Below, piece after piece: positions 44,483-53,831 of a stretch of DNA of 64,000 bases. Location: positions 1-64,000 of the IMG/VR virus record IMGVR_UViG_3300021963_000121. The stretch is one strand, 5' to 3'. The stretch comes from a virus. The notes under the pieces are model-generated. The model was not told the DNA's origin. It was given only the letters and a program-made list of their open reading frames with translations, and made no database searches. Numbering within the stretch: the first letter of the stretch is position 1; every line of letters starts with the position of its first letter. A program made the position numbers and the translations under genes.

Positions 44483-47080
44483 ATGGCTAATACAACAGTA
44501 GAAATAATTGGCGGGCAATTATCAGGTGTGCTGCAAAACGCAGCATCTGATGCGACCTTACAAGAAATTGTACGTGCTGTTAACAAAATGTCCAACAACA
44601 CAGGTAGTGGCGCTGGCGCTGGCGCTGGACCTACACCATCATCGCAGTCGAGTTCAGGGTCGTCGATTATGGAATCTGCTATGGACATGGTTGGCAATCA
44701 AATTGGAAATCTTGTTGGAGCAATGGGATCGTTTGCCGGATTGATAGCCAGCGGTAACGACAAACTCAGTTCATATACCACTGTATTAAATGATCAGATT
44801 ATTAAAGGACTACCTCTTGTTGGAAAATACCTAGGAGCCTTTGGCGACGTGATCAACTATTCCATAGGTACTTTTGAATCATGGAATCAAAGTCTCAAAC
44901 AATCTACTAAATCAGGAGCATCATTTAACAACAGTATTTTAGAATTACGAATGGCTGCTAACGGTGCTAACATTTCGTTAGATGACTTTGTTGGAATTGT
45001 GTCGGCTAATAGTGAATCGCTAGTGGCATTTGGTGGCACAGTAACTGCAGGTGCTAAAGTATTTGCTGAATATAACAAATATCTAAAAAGAGAAGGCGGC
45101 CCTGTAAACAACACTCTTAGACAAATGGGATACTCTAGCAAAGAAGTATCTGAGATGTTGATGATGTTTATGAAAAATACTCAGCGAGGAGCATTTAGAG
45201 AAAAACAATCAAAAGAACAATTTGAAAAACAATTTATGTTTTATTCTTTAAATTTAGATAGATTGGTAAAACTAACAGGACAAACAGCTCAACAGTTAGA
45301 AAGTAAAATCGCAGGTGTAAATCAAGATGCTGCTTACCAAGCAATGATAATGAGTCTTGGAACAGATCAACAGACCATGATGGATGCTGGTCTTAAACAA
45401 TTTGTTGCCACCTACGGTGATGCTGGCGCTGAACTCTGGAAAGCACTTGCTCTAGGACAACAACCTCAAACTGATCTAGCTGTTGATCTTATGACTATGA
45501 TGCCGTTTGCCAGCAAAGGCGCAAAAGACATGGTAACTTCTATTAAAAAAGGCCGTGTGACTTTAGATAAATTTGACGATACTTTACGACAAAGTTTTGT
45601 TGATCAAAATATGAGTATCAAAGATTATTATGTAAAAAATCAATCATTAATCAATGCAATGTCATTAATGGAAGGCCCAACTGGAGAACTTTATAGATCA
45701 ATAAAATCAGCAGTTGCTGGTGTCGGTAGATATGGTAAAATTTCTGATTTAACCGCAGATAAACTAAATGCGATGTGGAAAGCAGCCAAAGACGAAGCAG
45801 ACAAACGTGAAGGATTTACAAAATTAATGAATGACCTTTCTATTGCTTTTGACAAGTTCAAAGAAAGTTTAATAGATACATTGATGCCTATGTTTAACGA
45901 TATTTCTAAATCGTTAAAAAGCGAAGAAGTTCAAGCAAGAATAAAAGCCTTTGGTGAATGGTTAGGCACTACTATAAAAAATCATTTGCCAAAAGTTACA
46001 GAGTTTTTAAAATTACTAGGTTCAGCTGAAGGTCGAGAATTTATTTTAAGTGAAATTGAACATTTTTGGCATGTACTTGGAGTACATGGTGAGTTTGCCC
46101 TAAAAAGATCGTTTAATACTGACAAAGACGACTGGGAAAAAATGGGAATTACTGACGAGGATAAACAGAAAGCATTAAACGCTTTAGAGATTGATCGCGT
46201 AACCAGAGCAGCGCAATTAGGGTTTACAATTAAACCAGGAGGAGATTTTCTTGGTACACGTGGTGTAACATCCGATGACGGCACCGCTGACGCTACTAAT
46301 GTTCAAAGACCAACTAGAGGTGACTCAGTAACCGGCGGGTATGCTAAAGATGCCGGTGCTGCCAAAACAGCACAATACGAACAAGCTATTAGAGAAATGA
46401 TGGCAAAGAGTGGAGTAAAAACTCAAGCACCTTTAAAAGGAGTTCCAGTTAACAGTGCTCGAGGACTGCGTGATGGGACTTTCCACCACGGTACTGATCA
46501 AGCAACAAAAGAAGGTACTGAAATAAAAGCCCCAGTGTCTGGTTCAATCCAATACAAACAGCAGGTTAAAAATGGCAATCTTGAAGGGTATGGTAACTAT
46601 GCTGAGATAATTGAACCTACAACAGGTACAGTTCATATATTAGGCCATATGAATCTTAAAGCGTGGGAACAATACAAAAAAATATTTGACGGTAAGAAAA
46701 ATACTGTTAGTGTAGGCGATATAGTTGGCGGCGTAGGTAATACTGGAACGTCGAGCGGGGCACATCTTCATTATGAAGTTAGAACTAAAGACGGGTTTAG
46801 TGTCGACCCTAGACAAATAATAGGTACACCGGATGCTCAAGGTAAACATGTACCTGCCTTTGCTAGTGGAACTATAGGAACTTCTAGTGGTTCAACAGCA
46901 ATGTCTGTAGAGCAAATGGAGAGTATTGCTAAGACTGGCGGGTCAATTAACATAGCTGAACTGATTACAACTTTTAATGCTAATATGTCAACGTTGATCG
47001 AAATGACGAAAGAAAGGCAGTCAATACATTATCAGCAACTTGACGCACAAAAACAACACAGCGGAAATCTAGCACTATAA
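44483..47080 (+). CDS. tape-measure-like tail protein with M23 peptidase domain
   Basis: An 865-residue protein. Residues 1-50 ('TVEIIGGQLSGVLQNAASDA') are shared with the next gene. A Gly/Ala/Ser linker and hydrophobic helices follow ('MVGNQIGNLVGAMGSFAGLI'), then a long helical region to about 560, as in tail tape-measure or hub proteins. Residues about 645-790 form a LytM/M23 zinc endopeptidase: 'HHGTDQ' gives H668 and D672, and 'HLHYEV' gives H761-x-H763. The C-terminal 50 residues are helical and also shared with the paralog. It probably cuts peptidoglycan cross-links during DNA entry. Its place beside gp26, and the lack of lysozyme in gp5, support this. The tape-measure role itself is inferred. 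Confidence 0.8.
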   Translation: MANTTVEIIGGQLSGVLQNAASDATLQEIVRAVNKMSNNTGSGAGAGAGPTPSSQSSSGSSIMESAMDMVGNQIGNLVGAMGSFAGLIASGNDKLSSYTTVLNDQIIKGLPLVGKYLGAFGDVINYSIGTFESWNQSLKQSTKSGASFNNSILELRMAANGANISLDDFVGIVSANSESLVAFGGTVTAGAKVFAEYNKYLKREGGPVNNTLRQMGYSSKEVSEMLMMFMKNTQRGAFREKQSKEQFEKQFMFYSLNLDRLVKLTGQTAQQLESKIAGVNQDAAYQAMIMSLGTDQQTMMDAGLKQFVATYGDAGAELWKALALGQQPQTDLAVDLMTMMPFASKGAKDMVTSIKKGRVTLDKFDDTLRQSFVDQNMSIKDYYVKNQSLINAMSLMEGPTGELYRSIKSAVAGVGRYGKISDLTADKLNAMWKAAKDEADKREGFTKLMNDLSIAFDKFKESLIDTLMPMFNDISKSLKSEEVQARIKAFGEWLGTTIKNHLPKVTEFLKLLGSAEGREFILSEIEHFWHVLGVHGEFALKRSFNTDKDDWEKMGITDEDKQKALNALEIDRVTRAAQLGFTIKPGGDFLGTRGVTSDDGTADATNVQRPTRGDSVTGGYAKDAGAAKTAQYEQAIREMMAKSGVKTQAPLKGVPVNSARGLRDGTFHHGTDQATKEGTEIKAPVSGSIQYKQQVKNGNLEGYGNYAEIIEPTTGTVHILGHMNLKAWEQYKKIFDGKKNTVSVGDIVGGVGNTGTSSGAHLHYEVRTKDGFSVDPRQIIGTPDAQGKHVPAFASGTIGTSSGSTAMSVEQMESIAKTGGSINIAELITTFNANMSTLIEMTKERQSIHYQQLDAQKQHSGNLAL

Positions 47081-47083
47081 CAT

Positions 47084-49600
47084 ATGGCAAATAGAACTGT
47101 AGAACTAATAACCAGTAGCTACGGACGATTGGTATTTAAGAATGCCGCGTCTGAAGCAACCTTACGAGATTTAATTAATGCTGTAGAGAATCTTGAAGAT
47201 TCTATAGGGTCAACAGATAACACTTCTACCCCTACTGTTAGAAATATATCTAAAAAAGCAAAATCTATTAACAAAGAGATGTCTTCGATCTCAAAATTTG
47301 GCAAAGGTATTAAACAGACCGGTAAAACATTTGTTAATCTTTTAGAAACTAATACTGACAAAGCCAGTGCTTGGGGTGCTGCTGTTAATGATAATTTAAT
47401 TAAAAATGTTCCACTGGTTGGAGGATTTTTAGGATCACTTGGTGATGTTGTTATTTCTACTGTTCAGATTTTTGAAGGGTGGAATGATGTATTAAAACAA
47501 ACTAGCAAATACGGAGCATCGTTTAATAACAGCGTTATTGCTCTAAGGTTTGCTGCTGCTGACGCATATCTTAGTTTAGATACTTTTGCTAAATTAATAA
47601 TGGAAAATTCTGAAGCACTTGCTGGTATAGGTGGCACAGTAACACAAGGCGCATTTATTTTTAGTAAATTTAATGAAGAATTAAAAGCAGAAGGGTCTAG
47701 AGTTCGAGACGAATTAATGCAGATGGGATTAACCACTGATGATGTTTCTGAGAGATTTATGAATTACATGACATTTACTCTAAGAGGAGTTCAAAAAGAA
47801 ACAATAAACTATAAAAGAGTTACAGATCAATTTGTAGATTACACAAGATTATCTATGCTGGTAAATCAGTTAAGTGGTCAAGATGCTAAAAAAAGCGAAC
47901 AAGAGATGAAAGCAGTTAGAGACGACGCAGCATTTATGGCCGAAGTTAATAATCAAGATGAAAGAAATAGAAGCAAACTGTTAAGTGTTTTAGAATTATC
48001 ATCAATGATTAACGGCAATGCTGGAATAAAATATGCCGAAGCATCATTAAAAAATCAAAAAGGCCTGAGCGAATCTGCTAACTTGATGGCTACATTATTT
48101 CCTAACAATGCGCAAGCCATTGAAGAAATGATGGCAATTGCCAAAGATACAGGCATAGATCAAAAAGAATTTAATCTTCGTGCTACAGAAATTGTGGCCA
48201 AATACGGTGGCCAATTACCTTCTCAACTTAAAAAACTTGGTAAGATTGAAGATAAAATTTCCATTGGTGCGGTAGGCATGGAAAATTATAAAGATGTAGT
48301 GTATGCTGCGTTAGCATTTCAAAATCGCATGGGCGGCGCCGCCGAGATGACTGAAGAAAACATTAGAAAAAATATTGAAAAAGCTCTCAAAGAACAAGAA
48401 AGAAGAGACGGGATTACACGATTATTAAATGCGTTTTCAATGGCAATTATGACTGCGTATCAATCAATAATGAAAGTATTAGGTCCTGAGCTAACAAAAA
48501 TGGCTGAAGAATTGAGTAAACAAGATCTAGGCGGAAAAATAAGAAAATTTGGCTCTGAAATTGGATCACAGTTTGATGGCATGTGGCCAAAAATAAAGAA
48601 TTTTTTAGCATTCATGGCTAGTCCAGAAGGATTAGAATTTGCTAGACAGCACGTTGAAAAGTGGATAAGAAAGATTTGGATTAGGATGAAATTCTGGGCA
48701 GCAAGATCTGTTCTTAGCGCATTTTTCAGTGATCTATTTGGCTTTGATAAAGCCAGCGAGCTTGAACAACTACAAATGGTTGAAAATGCTTATCAGGCAC
48801 TGGCCAAAGCCCTAGAAGACACTGCCGCATTAAAAAATAATTTAATTTATAAAGCAACAACAGCAAAAAAAGCAGGAGCTTTTGATGCTGAATCTACAAA
48901 ATGGTTTAATGAAAATATTTTAAACAAAGATTTTAAACGTTTTGTATCAGAAAAAACTGAGTACTCTCTAGGAAAAAAAGTTACAGAAAACAATAGAGTT
49001 ATGAGAGAACTTATTGCTCCAGAGGGATCAGCAATTATGGCTCCGTTTGGTGGCACAATTAAAGCATCCACCGGCAAAAATGGTGGAGAGCTTTACTTAC
49101 ATGACGAAAAACGAAATTTAATGTTTGCTTTAAGAGGCGTAGGAGCACACATTGACCCTGTTACTGGTAGAGATTTGAATAAAGACCTGCTTGCCGGTTA
49201 TGCTGCTGATATTGGCAAGTACGTTAATGCTGGCCAAGTAATTGGTTACATTGGCAAAGGTGCTGTGCCACGACTATCTATAGGCCAATCAAACAGTCCA
49301 TATACTATAGATCCTAGTGAACTGGGTCTTAGGACTGGTACTTTAGGGCAAACAGGCAATTTATTTGCTAATTTTGATCCTGTAAAAGGAACACCGGCAC
49401 TGTTACACGGCAAAGAAGCTGTGGTCACAGTACCGCAAATGGGCCAAATTATATCATCAGCTGGCCAAATATCATTAGCACAATTCATAACGAGTTTAAA
49501 TAGTAATATAAACGTTCTTATCTCTCTTGCTAGAGAAGAAAATAGAGTAGAAAGGAACAAGCTATCTGCTATTAAGAATATGAAGTTAGTGAGAAATTAA
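47084..49600 (+). CDS. tape-measure-like paralog with degenerate M23 domain
   Basis: An 838-residue tandem paralog of the preceding protein. It shares the start ('MANRTVELITSSYGR', 'NAASEATLRDLINAVENLED'), the 'KNVPLVGGFLGSLGDV' and 'SKYGASFNNSVIALR' core and the helical C-terminus. In the M23 position (about 640-745) 'LIAPEGSAIMAPFGGTIKAS' and 'GKYVNAGQVIGYIGKG' keep the fold signature, but H-x3-D and H-x-H are absent ('PRLSIGQSN' replaces the HxH strand), so it should be catalytically dead. It starts 3 bp after the active paralog. The pair may form a mixed complex in the tail, with one structural member; this is inference. Confidence 0.8.
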   Translation: MANRTVELITSSYGRLVFKNAASEATLRDLINAVENLEDSIGSTDNTSTPTVRNISKKAKSINKEMSSISKFGKGIKQTGKTFVNLLETNTDKASAWGAAVNDNLIKNVPLVGGFLGSLGDVVISTVQIFEGWNDVLKQTSKYGASFNNSVIALRFAAADAYLSLDTFAKLIMENSEALAGIGGTVTQGAFIFSKFNEELKAEGSRVRDELMQMGLTTDDVSERFMNYMTFTLRGVQKETINYKRVTDQFVDYTRLSMLVNQLSGQDAKKSEQEMKAVRDDAAFMAEVNNQDERNRSKLLSVLELSSMINGNAGIKYAEASLKNQKGLSESANLMATLFPNNAQAIEEMMAIAKDTGIDQKEFNLRATEIVAKYGGQLPSQLKKLGKIEDKISIGAVGMENYKDVVYAALAFQNRMGGAAEMTEENIRKNIEKALKEQERRDGITRLLNAFSMAIMTAYQSIMKVLGPELTKMAEELSKQDLGGKIRKFGSEIGSQFDGMWPKIKNFLAFMASPEGLEFARQHVEKWIRKIWIRMKFWAARSVLSAFFSDLFGFDKASELEQLQMVENAYQALAKALEDTAALKNNLIYKATTAKKAGAFDAESTKWFNENILNKDFKRFVSEKTEYSLGKKVTENNRVMRELIAPEGSAIMAPFGGTIKASTGKNGGELYLHDEKRNLMFALRGVGAHIDPVTGRDLNKDLLAGYAADIGKYVNAGQVIGYIGKGAVPRLSIGQSNSPYTIDPSELGLRTGTLGQTGNLFANFDPVKGTPALLHGKEAVVTVPQMGQIISSAGQISLAQFITSLNSNINVLISLAREENRVERNKLSAIKNMKLVRN

Positions 49601-49615
49601 TCTAGGAGTAAGACA

Positions 49616-51328
49616 TTGAGCTGGAAAAAATACTTTACACCTGTACCAACTGGAAAACAAGCCGGAGGATTTAGTCCACTGGGCAATGGTTCTCGTCCGG
49701 GTCCAGCAAAATCAAATTACAGCAGTTTCTTACCAGATGTCTACGCAGGTACTCCTAATCGTGTTGAACGCTACATGCAGTATGATACAATGGATATGGA
49801 TTCAGAAGTCAATGCTGCTTTGGATATTCTTGCTGAGTTTTGTACTCAGCCTAACAGAGAAAACAACACAGCGTTTCAAATTAATTTCAAAGGACAGCCC
49901 ACGGCCACTGAAGTCAAACTGCTAAAAGACGGACTACAAAAGTGGCACAAGTTCCAACAATTTGAAACTAGAATGTTTCGCATTGTGCGTAACTGTTTCA
50001 AATACGGAGACTGTTTCTTTATCCGTGATCCAGAAACACAAAAATTATTTTACATTGACACTGCTAAATTAGTTAAAATTATTGTCAACGAAAGTGAAGG
50101 AAAAAATCCCGAACAGTATGTTGTTCGTGATTTAAACATAAACTTTCAAGATCTAGTAGCAACCACAATGCATCCTAACACGCATAATACGCCTGCTGGC
50201 ACAGCATCATATGTCAGCGGTGGTGCGTATGGTCGAGGCATGGTAGGTGCTGCTCCTCAACAGACTGGTAGTAGATTTTCAAATCAGTTAAACGAGATTG
50301 CTGTTAACTCAGAACACATGTTACATCTAAGTCTTTCAGAAGGACTGGACAACAACTATCCGTTTGGCAATTCGTTGCTAGAATCAGTATTCAAGGTGTA
50401 CAAGCAAAAAGAACTGCTAGAAGATGCTATTATTATCTATCGTGTACAACGTGCTCCTGAGCGCAGAGTGTTCTACGTTGACGTGGGAAATATGCCAGCA
50501 CACATGGCTATGAGCTTTGTTGAGCGTGTGAAAAACGAAATCAATCAGCGCAGAATTCCTTCATCCACAGGAGGTGGACAGAACGTCATAGACGCATCGT
50601 ACAATCCTCTTAGCATATCAGAAGACTACTTTTTCCCACAGACAGCAGAAGGTCGTGGATCAAAAGTTGATACACTACCAGGTGGTACTAACCTAGGTGA
50701 AATTGACGACTTACGCTATTTTACCAACAAATTATTCCGAGCTTTGCGCATACCTAGCAGCTACTTGCCGACCATGCCTGACGACAGTCAAGCAGCATTT
50801 ACAGATGGTAAAGTAGGCACTGCTTACATACAAGAACTGCGTTTCAATGAATATTGTAAACGTTTACAGTCTAATCTAATTGCTGAATTCGATTTAGAAT
50901 TCAAACGTTGGTTGATTAAATCTGGTGTTAATATTGACAACAGCCTGTTTGAACTTAAATTTAATCCGCCACAAAACTTTGCAGCTTATCGTCAATCAGA
51001 ACTAGACAACAGTCGAGTACAGACATTTGCTGCGCTTCAAGAAGTTCCTTACATGAGCAAACGCTTTGCTCTAAAACGATTCTTAGGTCTAAGTCAAGAA
51101 GAGATCACAGAGAACGAGCGTCTTTGGAAAGAAGAAAATGGCACAGTGCTTGGAGCTGCTATCAATGCTGCTTCTGAAATGCGGTCAGTGGGTGTAAGTC
51201 CAGCTGAGATATCAGCAGAAACTGATGCCCAAGATGCTGAAGCTCCAGAAGATCTAGCAGCACAAGCAGCACCTGCTCCAGAAGAAGGCGCTCTTGGAAC
51301 TGCGCCCGAACCAACACCAGCAGCTTAA
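49616..51328 (+). CDS. 20: portal vertex protein gp20
   Basis: A 570-residue portal protein. Typical parts are 'NRVERYMQYDTMDMDSEVNA', 'ALDILAEFCTQPN', 'RMFRIVRNCFKYGDCFFIRD', 'HLSLSEGLDNNYPFGNSLLE', 'IIIYRVQRAPERRVFYVDVG', 'INQRRIPSS' and 'YFTNKLFRALRIPSSYLPTM'. It forms the dodecameric ring for DNA packaging, head initiation and tail joining. The start is TTG (SWKKYF...) with TAGGAGT seven bases before it; no in-frame ATG fits the conserved N-terminus. The last 40 residues are Ala/Pro/Glu-rich. It heads the head-gene cluster in T4 order (20, core proteins, 21, 22, 23). Confidence 0.95.
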   Translation: MSWKKYFTPVPTGKQAGGFSPLGNGSRPGPAKSNYSSFLPDVYAGTPNRVERYMQYDTMDMDSEVNAALDILAEFCTQPNRENNTAFQINFKGQPTATEVKLLKDGLQKWHKFQQFETRMFRIVRNCFKYGDCFFIRDPETQKLFYIDTAKLVKIIVNESEGKNPEQYVVRDLNINFQDLVATTMHPNTHNTPAGTASYVSGGAYGRGMVGAAPQQTGSRFSNQLNEIAVNSEHMLHLSLSEGLDNNYPFGNSLLESVFKVYKQKELLEDAIIIYRVQRAPERRVFYVDVGNMPAHMAMSFVERVKNEINQRRIPSSTGGGQNVIDASYNPLSISEDYFFPQTAEGRGSKVDTLPGGTNLGEIDDLRYFTNKLFRALRIPSSYLPTMPDDSQAAFTDGKVGTAYIQELRFNEYCKRLQSNLIAEFDLEFKRWLIKSGVNIDNSLFELKFNPPQNFAAYRQSELDNSRVQTFAALQEVPYMSKRFALKRFLGLSQEEITENERLWKEENGTVLGAAINAASEMRSVGVSPAEISAETDAQDAEAPEDLAAQAAPAPEEGALGTAPEPTPAA

Positions 51329-51330
51329 AA

Positions 51331-51338
51331 TATAAATA
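51331..51338 (+). promoter_or_regulatory. perfect late promoter motif abutting the next ATG
   Basis: Exact TATAAATA in the 14-bp gap after gp20. The expected transcription start (about 51344) coincides with the ATG at 51343, so the transcript would be leaderless for that gene or would serve genes further downstream. Confidence 0.5.
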
Positions 51339-51342
51339 CAAG

Positions 51343-51591
51343 ATGAAACTTTTAGAATTTTTCTATTTTAGCGATCAACAAAACGAATACACCGACGATA
51401 AACGTTACGACGGTCGTAAAGATACATCTGTAGTAAAAGAAAAAGACAAAAGAAAAGTACGTCTAACACTGCGTCAAATCAATCAACTTCGAAAACAAAC
51501 CGAAGCACACCAATTCGAGCAAGCTGCTGAGCGAGAATTTATACAGTTAATGTATGGACAACCACCAGCTGAAGAACAACCTGCCGCCTAA
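51343..51591 (+). CDS. small charged protein after the portal, prohead-core candidate
   Basis: An 82-residue protein with a charged, basic middle ('KDKRKVRLTLRQINQLRKQT') and a Pro/Glu/Ala-rich end. It occupies the place of the small prohead core genes (T4 67 and 68) between 20 and 21 and has a size typical of them. Sequence similarity to T4 gp67 or gp68 is not evident. Basic, helical core proteins are usual in T4 scaffolds. Its end overlaps the next gene by 38 bp. Confidence is high for the gene, low for the role. Confidence 0.65.
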   Translation: MKLLEFFYFSDQQNEYTDDKRYDGRKDTSVVKEKDKRKVRLTLRQINQLRKQTEAHQFEQAAEREFIQLMYGQPPAEEQPAA

Positions 51592-52183
51592 AAAAATAGC
51601 TTTTGTATTAGGAAATGGAGTTACACGTCAACGTGTAAACCTGCCTGAACTAAAAAAGTTTGGAAAAATCTACGGCTGTAATGCGCTGTACAGAGAATTT
51701 GAACCAGATTATCTCGTGGCTGTAGACGAAAAAATGGTCAAAGAAATAGAAAAAACACAGTGGCAGATGCGGCATGAGGTATGGACCAATCCTAATAAAG
51801 GTGTGTTAAAACTACAGGGATTTAGGTTTTTTAATCCCCATAAAGGATGGAGTTCAGGTCCAACAGCATTGTGGTTAGCCAGCAGTCATGGCTATGATGA
51901 TATCTATATTATTGGTTTTGATTATCAGGGGTTGAATGGCAAATTCAACAACGTCTACGCAGATACACCTAACTACAAACGCAGTTTAGAACCTGCTACA
52001 TACTTTGGCAACTGGGTAAATCAAACAGAAAAAGTAATTAGAGAATTCCAAAATATAAAATATCATAGAATTATAGAGAAAGACACGTTTATTCCTGATA
52101 ACATCAGAAGTATAACTAAAAACCTAACACATCAGACATTTGAGGAAATTAGCGAAGATTTCCCCGATGCGGTATTTAAATGA
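51554..52183 (+). CDS. GT42/DUF115-like protein inside the head operon
   Basis: A 209-residue protein. 'KKIAFVLGNGVTRQRVNLPE' gives a Rossmann-like start with a G-N-G loop, followed by 'YGCNALYREFEPDYLVAVDE', then 'GPTALWLASSHGYDDIYIIG' and F-D-Y. This order (GNG loop, CNALY/Asp, G..A..LA..G...I.I.GFD) is that of the MptE-like DUF115 and Cst-type sialyltransferase (GT42) fold. Nucleotide-sugar or phosphate-ester chemistry is possible, but the catalytic residues are not certain. It is inserted between two head genes, overlaps the previous one by 38 bp and has no obvious ribosome site, so it may be translationally coupled. Its role in the head cluster is unknown. Confidence 0.6.
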   Translation: MDNHQLKNNLPPKKIAFVLGNGVTRQRVNLPELKKFGKIYGCNALYREFEPDYLVAVDEKMVKEIEKTQWQMRHEVWTNPNKGVLKLQGFRFFNPHKGWSSGPTALWLASSHGYDDIYIIGFDYQGLNGKFNNVYADTPNYKRSLEPATYFGNWVNQTEKVIREFQNIKYHRIIEKDTFIPDNIRSITKNLTHQTFEEISEDFPDAVFK

Positions 52184-52232
52184 TCAAAAATCTTCAAAAA
52201 ACTATCATTTAATGCCTAAAAATAATATTAGT

Positions 52233-52240
52233 AGTAAATA
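52233..52240 (+). promoter_or_regulatory. late promoter candidate (AGTAAATA)
   Basis: AGTAAATA keeps the TAAATA core and lies 39 bp before the core-protein ATG at 52280. A full AGGAGG ribosome site follows at about 52268. It is the best candidate for late expression of the core, gp21, gp22 and gp23 genes. Confidence 0.45.
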
Positions 52241-52279
52241 TATTCGACAGCCTGTATAACCAATTTAGGAGGATCAATC

Positions 52280-53170
52280 ATGGCAGACCAGAACAAAATC
52301 GCAGAGATGTTAGAATCTTTGCTGAACAACGAACAATCCAAAGCTGAAGAGCTTTTCCACGAGTACGTGGTAGAAAAATCACGCGAAATTTATGAAAACT
52401 TAATCGATTCAGAAATCGAAGAAGCATCAGCAGACGAAGAAGTAGAAGAAGCTGCTGACGAAGAAGTTGACGAGTCATCAGACGACGAAGACCTTGAAGA
52501 AAACTTTGAAGAAGTTGAAGAAGGCGAAGACGAAGAAGACACCGAAGATCCTACAGGCAAGTTTATCAGCGATGTAGAAGACGGTGAGGAAGAAGAAGGT
52601 GACGAAGAGGAAGAAGGCGAAGAAGAAGGTGATGACAGCGATCCTGCTACTAAAGGCGATGTACAAGACCTAAGCCAAGAAATCCAACAATTACAAGCAG
52701 CATTTGACTCATTTATGTCAGATGAAAAGAATGAGCCAGAGCACGGCGACATAGACGGCGGTATGGACATAGACGGCGGTATGGGCATGCCAAAAGGCAT
52801 GGGCGACAGCATTGACGCTGGCGTAGACCAAATTCAAGACCTAGCCACAGTACGTGAATACACAGAAAAAATTGGCGGCGCAACCTATGACAAATTTGCC
52901 AAAGGCGGTGACAACGGTGCTAACACCAAGTCAATCGTAGCAGGCAAAAACGACATGGGCGGTACAACTTCTAACATCGCTAAAGGTGGCGAAGGTGGCG
53001 GTTCAGACAACGGCCTATTAAGCAAGAACACAAAAGATCTTGGCGTAAACGATCCTAAAGCAGCAGCTAAAGGTGCTTTCAAAAGCAAAGTAGCTGCCGG
53101 TCATGGCGCTGAGAAAAAAGGCGCAGGTGAAACTGGCACTAACACAGCTAGTTTATTCCGCGGCAAGTAA
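52280..53170 (+). CDS. acidic prohead core protein, gp67-like
   Basis: A 296-residue protein. The N-terminus ('KAEELFHEYVVEKSREIYEN', then 'LIDSEIEEA') resembles T4 gp67, in which a short helical region precedes an acidic tail. Residues about 45-120 are almost entirely Glu and Asp. A coiled-coil-like segment follows ('VQDLSQEIQQLQAAFDSFM'), then 18-bp DNA repeats encoding DIDGGM twice, and a Gly/Lys/Asn-rich C-terminus. T4 core proteins fill the prohead scaffold and are degraded by gp21. The gene has an excellent AGGAGG ribosome site, fitting high-level expression. It is much longer than T4 gp67 (80 residues). Confidence 0.75.
   Translation: MADQNKIAEMLESLLNNEQSKAEELFHEYVVEKSREIYENLIDSEIEEASADEEVEEAADEEVDESSDDEDLEENFEEVEEGEDEEDTEDPTGKFISDVEDGEEEEGDEEEEGEEEGDDSDPATKGDVQDLSQEIQQLQAAFDSFMSDEKNEPEHGDIDGGMDIDGGMGMPKGMGDSIDAGVDQIQDLATVREYTEKIGGATYDKFAKGGDNGANTKSIVAGKNDMGGTTSNIAKGGEGGGSDNGLLSKNTKDLGVNDPKAAAKGAFKSKVAAGHGAEKKGAGETGTNTASLFRGK
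52748..52783 (+). repeat. 18-bp perfect tandem duplication in the core-protein gene
   Basis: Two adjacent copies of an 18-bp unit beginning gacatagacggcgg encode DIDGGM twice. It is in frame and identical at DNA level. Confidence 0.85.
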
Positions 53171-53183
53171 TCGGAGCCCTTAG

Positions 53184-53816
53184 GTGAAAAATTATCTCAG
53201 TGAACATTTGAGTTTTGACCAAGCTGGTTTGATCCTTGAAAGCACAGAAGACGGGGACAAGAAGACTCTACATCTTAATGGCATTTGTATACAGGGTGAC
53301 ATTAAGAATGCTAATCAGAGAATTTACCCGTCCTCCGAAATTGCTAGGGCTGTCAAAACCATCAATGAACAGATCGGTGGAGGCTACTCATGTCTGGGAG
53401 AAGTTGATCATCCTGCGGATCTACGCATAAATTTGGATCGAGTCAGCCACATGATGACTAAGATGTGGATGGACGGTCCAAATGGATACGGAAAATTAAA
53501 AATACTTCCAACTCCTATGGGACAATTAGTTCAAACCATGCTGGAGTCAGGAGTAAAACTAGGCGTATCAAGCAGGGGCTCCGGTAACGTTGCCGAAGAC
53601 GGAAGCGGTAAAGTTTCCGACTTCGAAATTATCACAGTTGATATTGTAGCACAACCAAGCGCACCAGGGGCATACCCAACACCAGTTTATGAACATCTAA
53701 TGAATACGTTAGGTGGTAACAAGGCATTTAATATAGCAAGGGAAGTTCAAGGCGACAAAAAGGCACAGAAATACATAGCAGAGAGCCTGGTGAAAATCAT
53801 CAGGGGACTCAAATAA
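53184..53816 (+). CDS. 21: prohead core scaffold and protease gp21
   Basis: A 210-residue serine protease, the same length as T4 gp21 (212). The conserved parts are 'NQRIYPSSEIARAV', 'CLGEVDHPADLRINLDRVSH' with the likely catalytic His76, and 'ESGVKLGVSSRGSG' with the likely catalytic Ser129 or Ser130, followed by 'ISDF/VSDFEIITVDIVAQPSA'. It cleaves scaffold and capsid proteins after (Leu/Ile)-x-Glu. The start is GTG (KNYLSEHL...) with GGAG seven bases upstream; the N-terminal 'LILES' may be an autocleavage region. It lies between core protein and gp22 as in T4. Confidence 0.95.
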   Translation: MKNYLSEHLSFDQAGLILESTEDGDKKTLHLNGICIQGDIKNANQRIYPSSEIARAVKTINEQIGGGYSCLGEVDHPADLRINLDRVSHMMTKMWMDGPNGYGKLKILPTPMGQLVQTMLESGVKLGVSSRGSGNVAEDGSGKVSDFEIITVDIVAQPSAPGAYPTPVYEHLMNTLGGNKAFNIAREVQGDKKAQKYIAESLVKIIRGLK

Positions 53817-53831
53817 CAGTAGGAGAATCAC

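Noticed and set aside
51554-51591. Second frameshift between the small core gene and the 51554 gene
   Set aside because: The frames overlap, but no slippery heptamer or stem-loop is present and the downstream frame has its own ATG.
52390-52812. Ser-rich frame on the minus strand
   Set aside because: It is the antisense of the Glu/Asp-rich core-protein gene.
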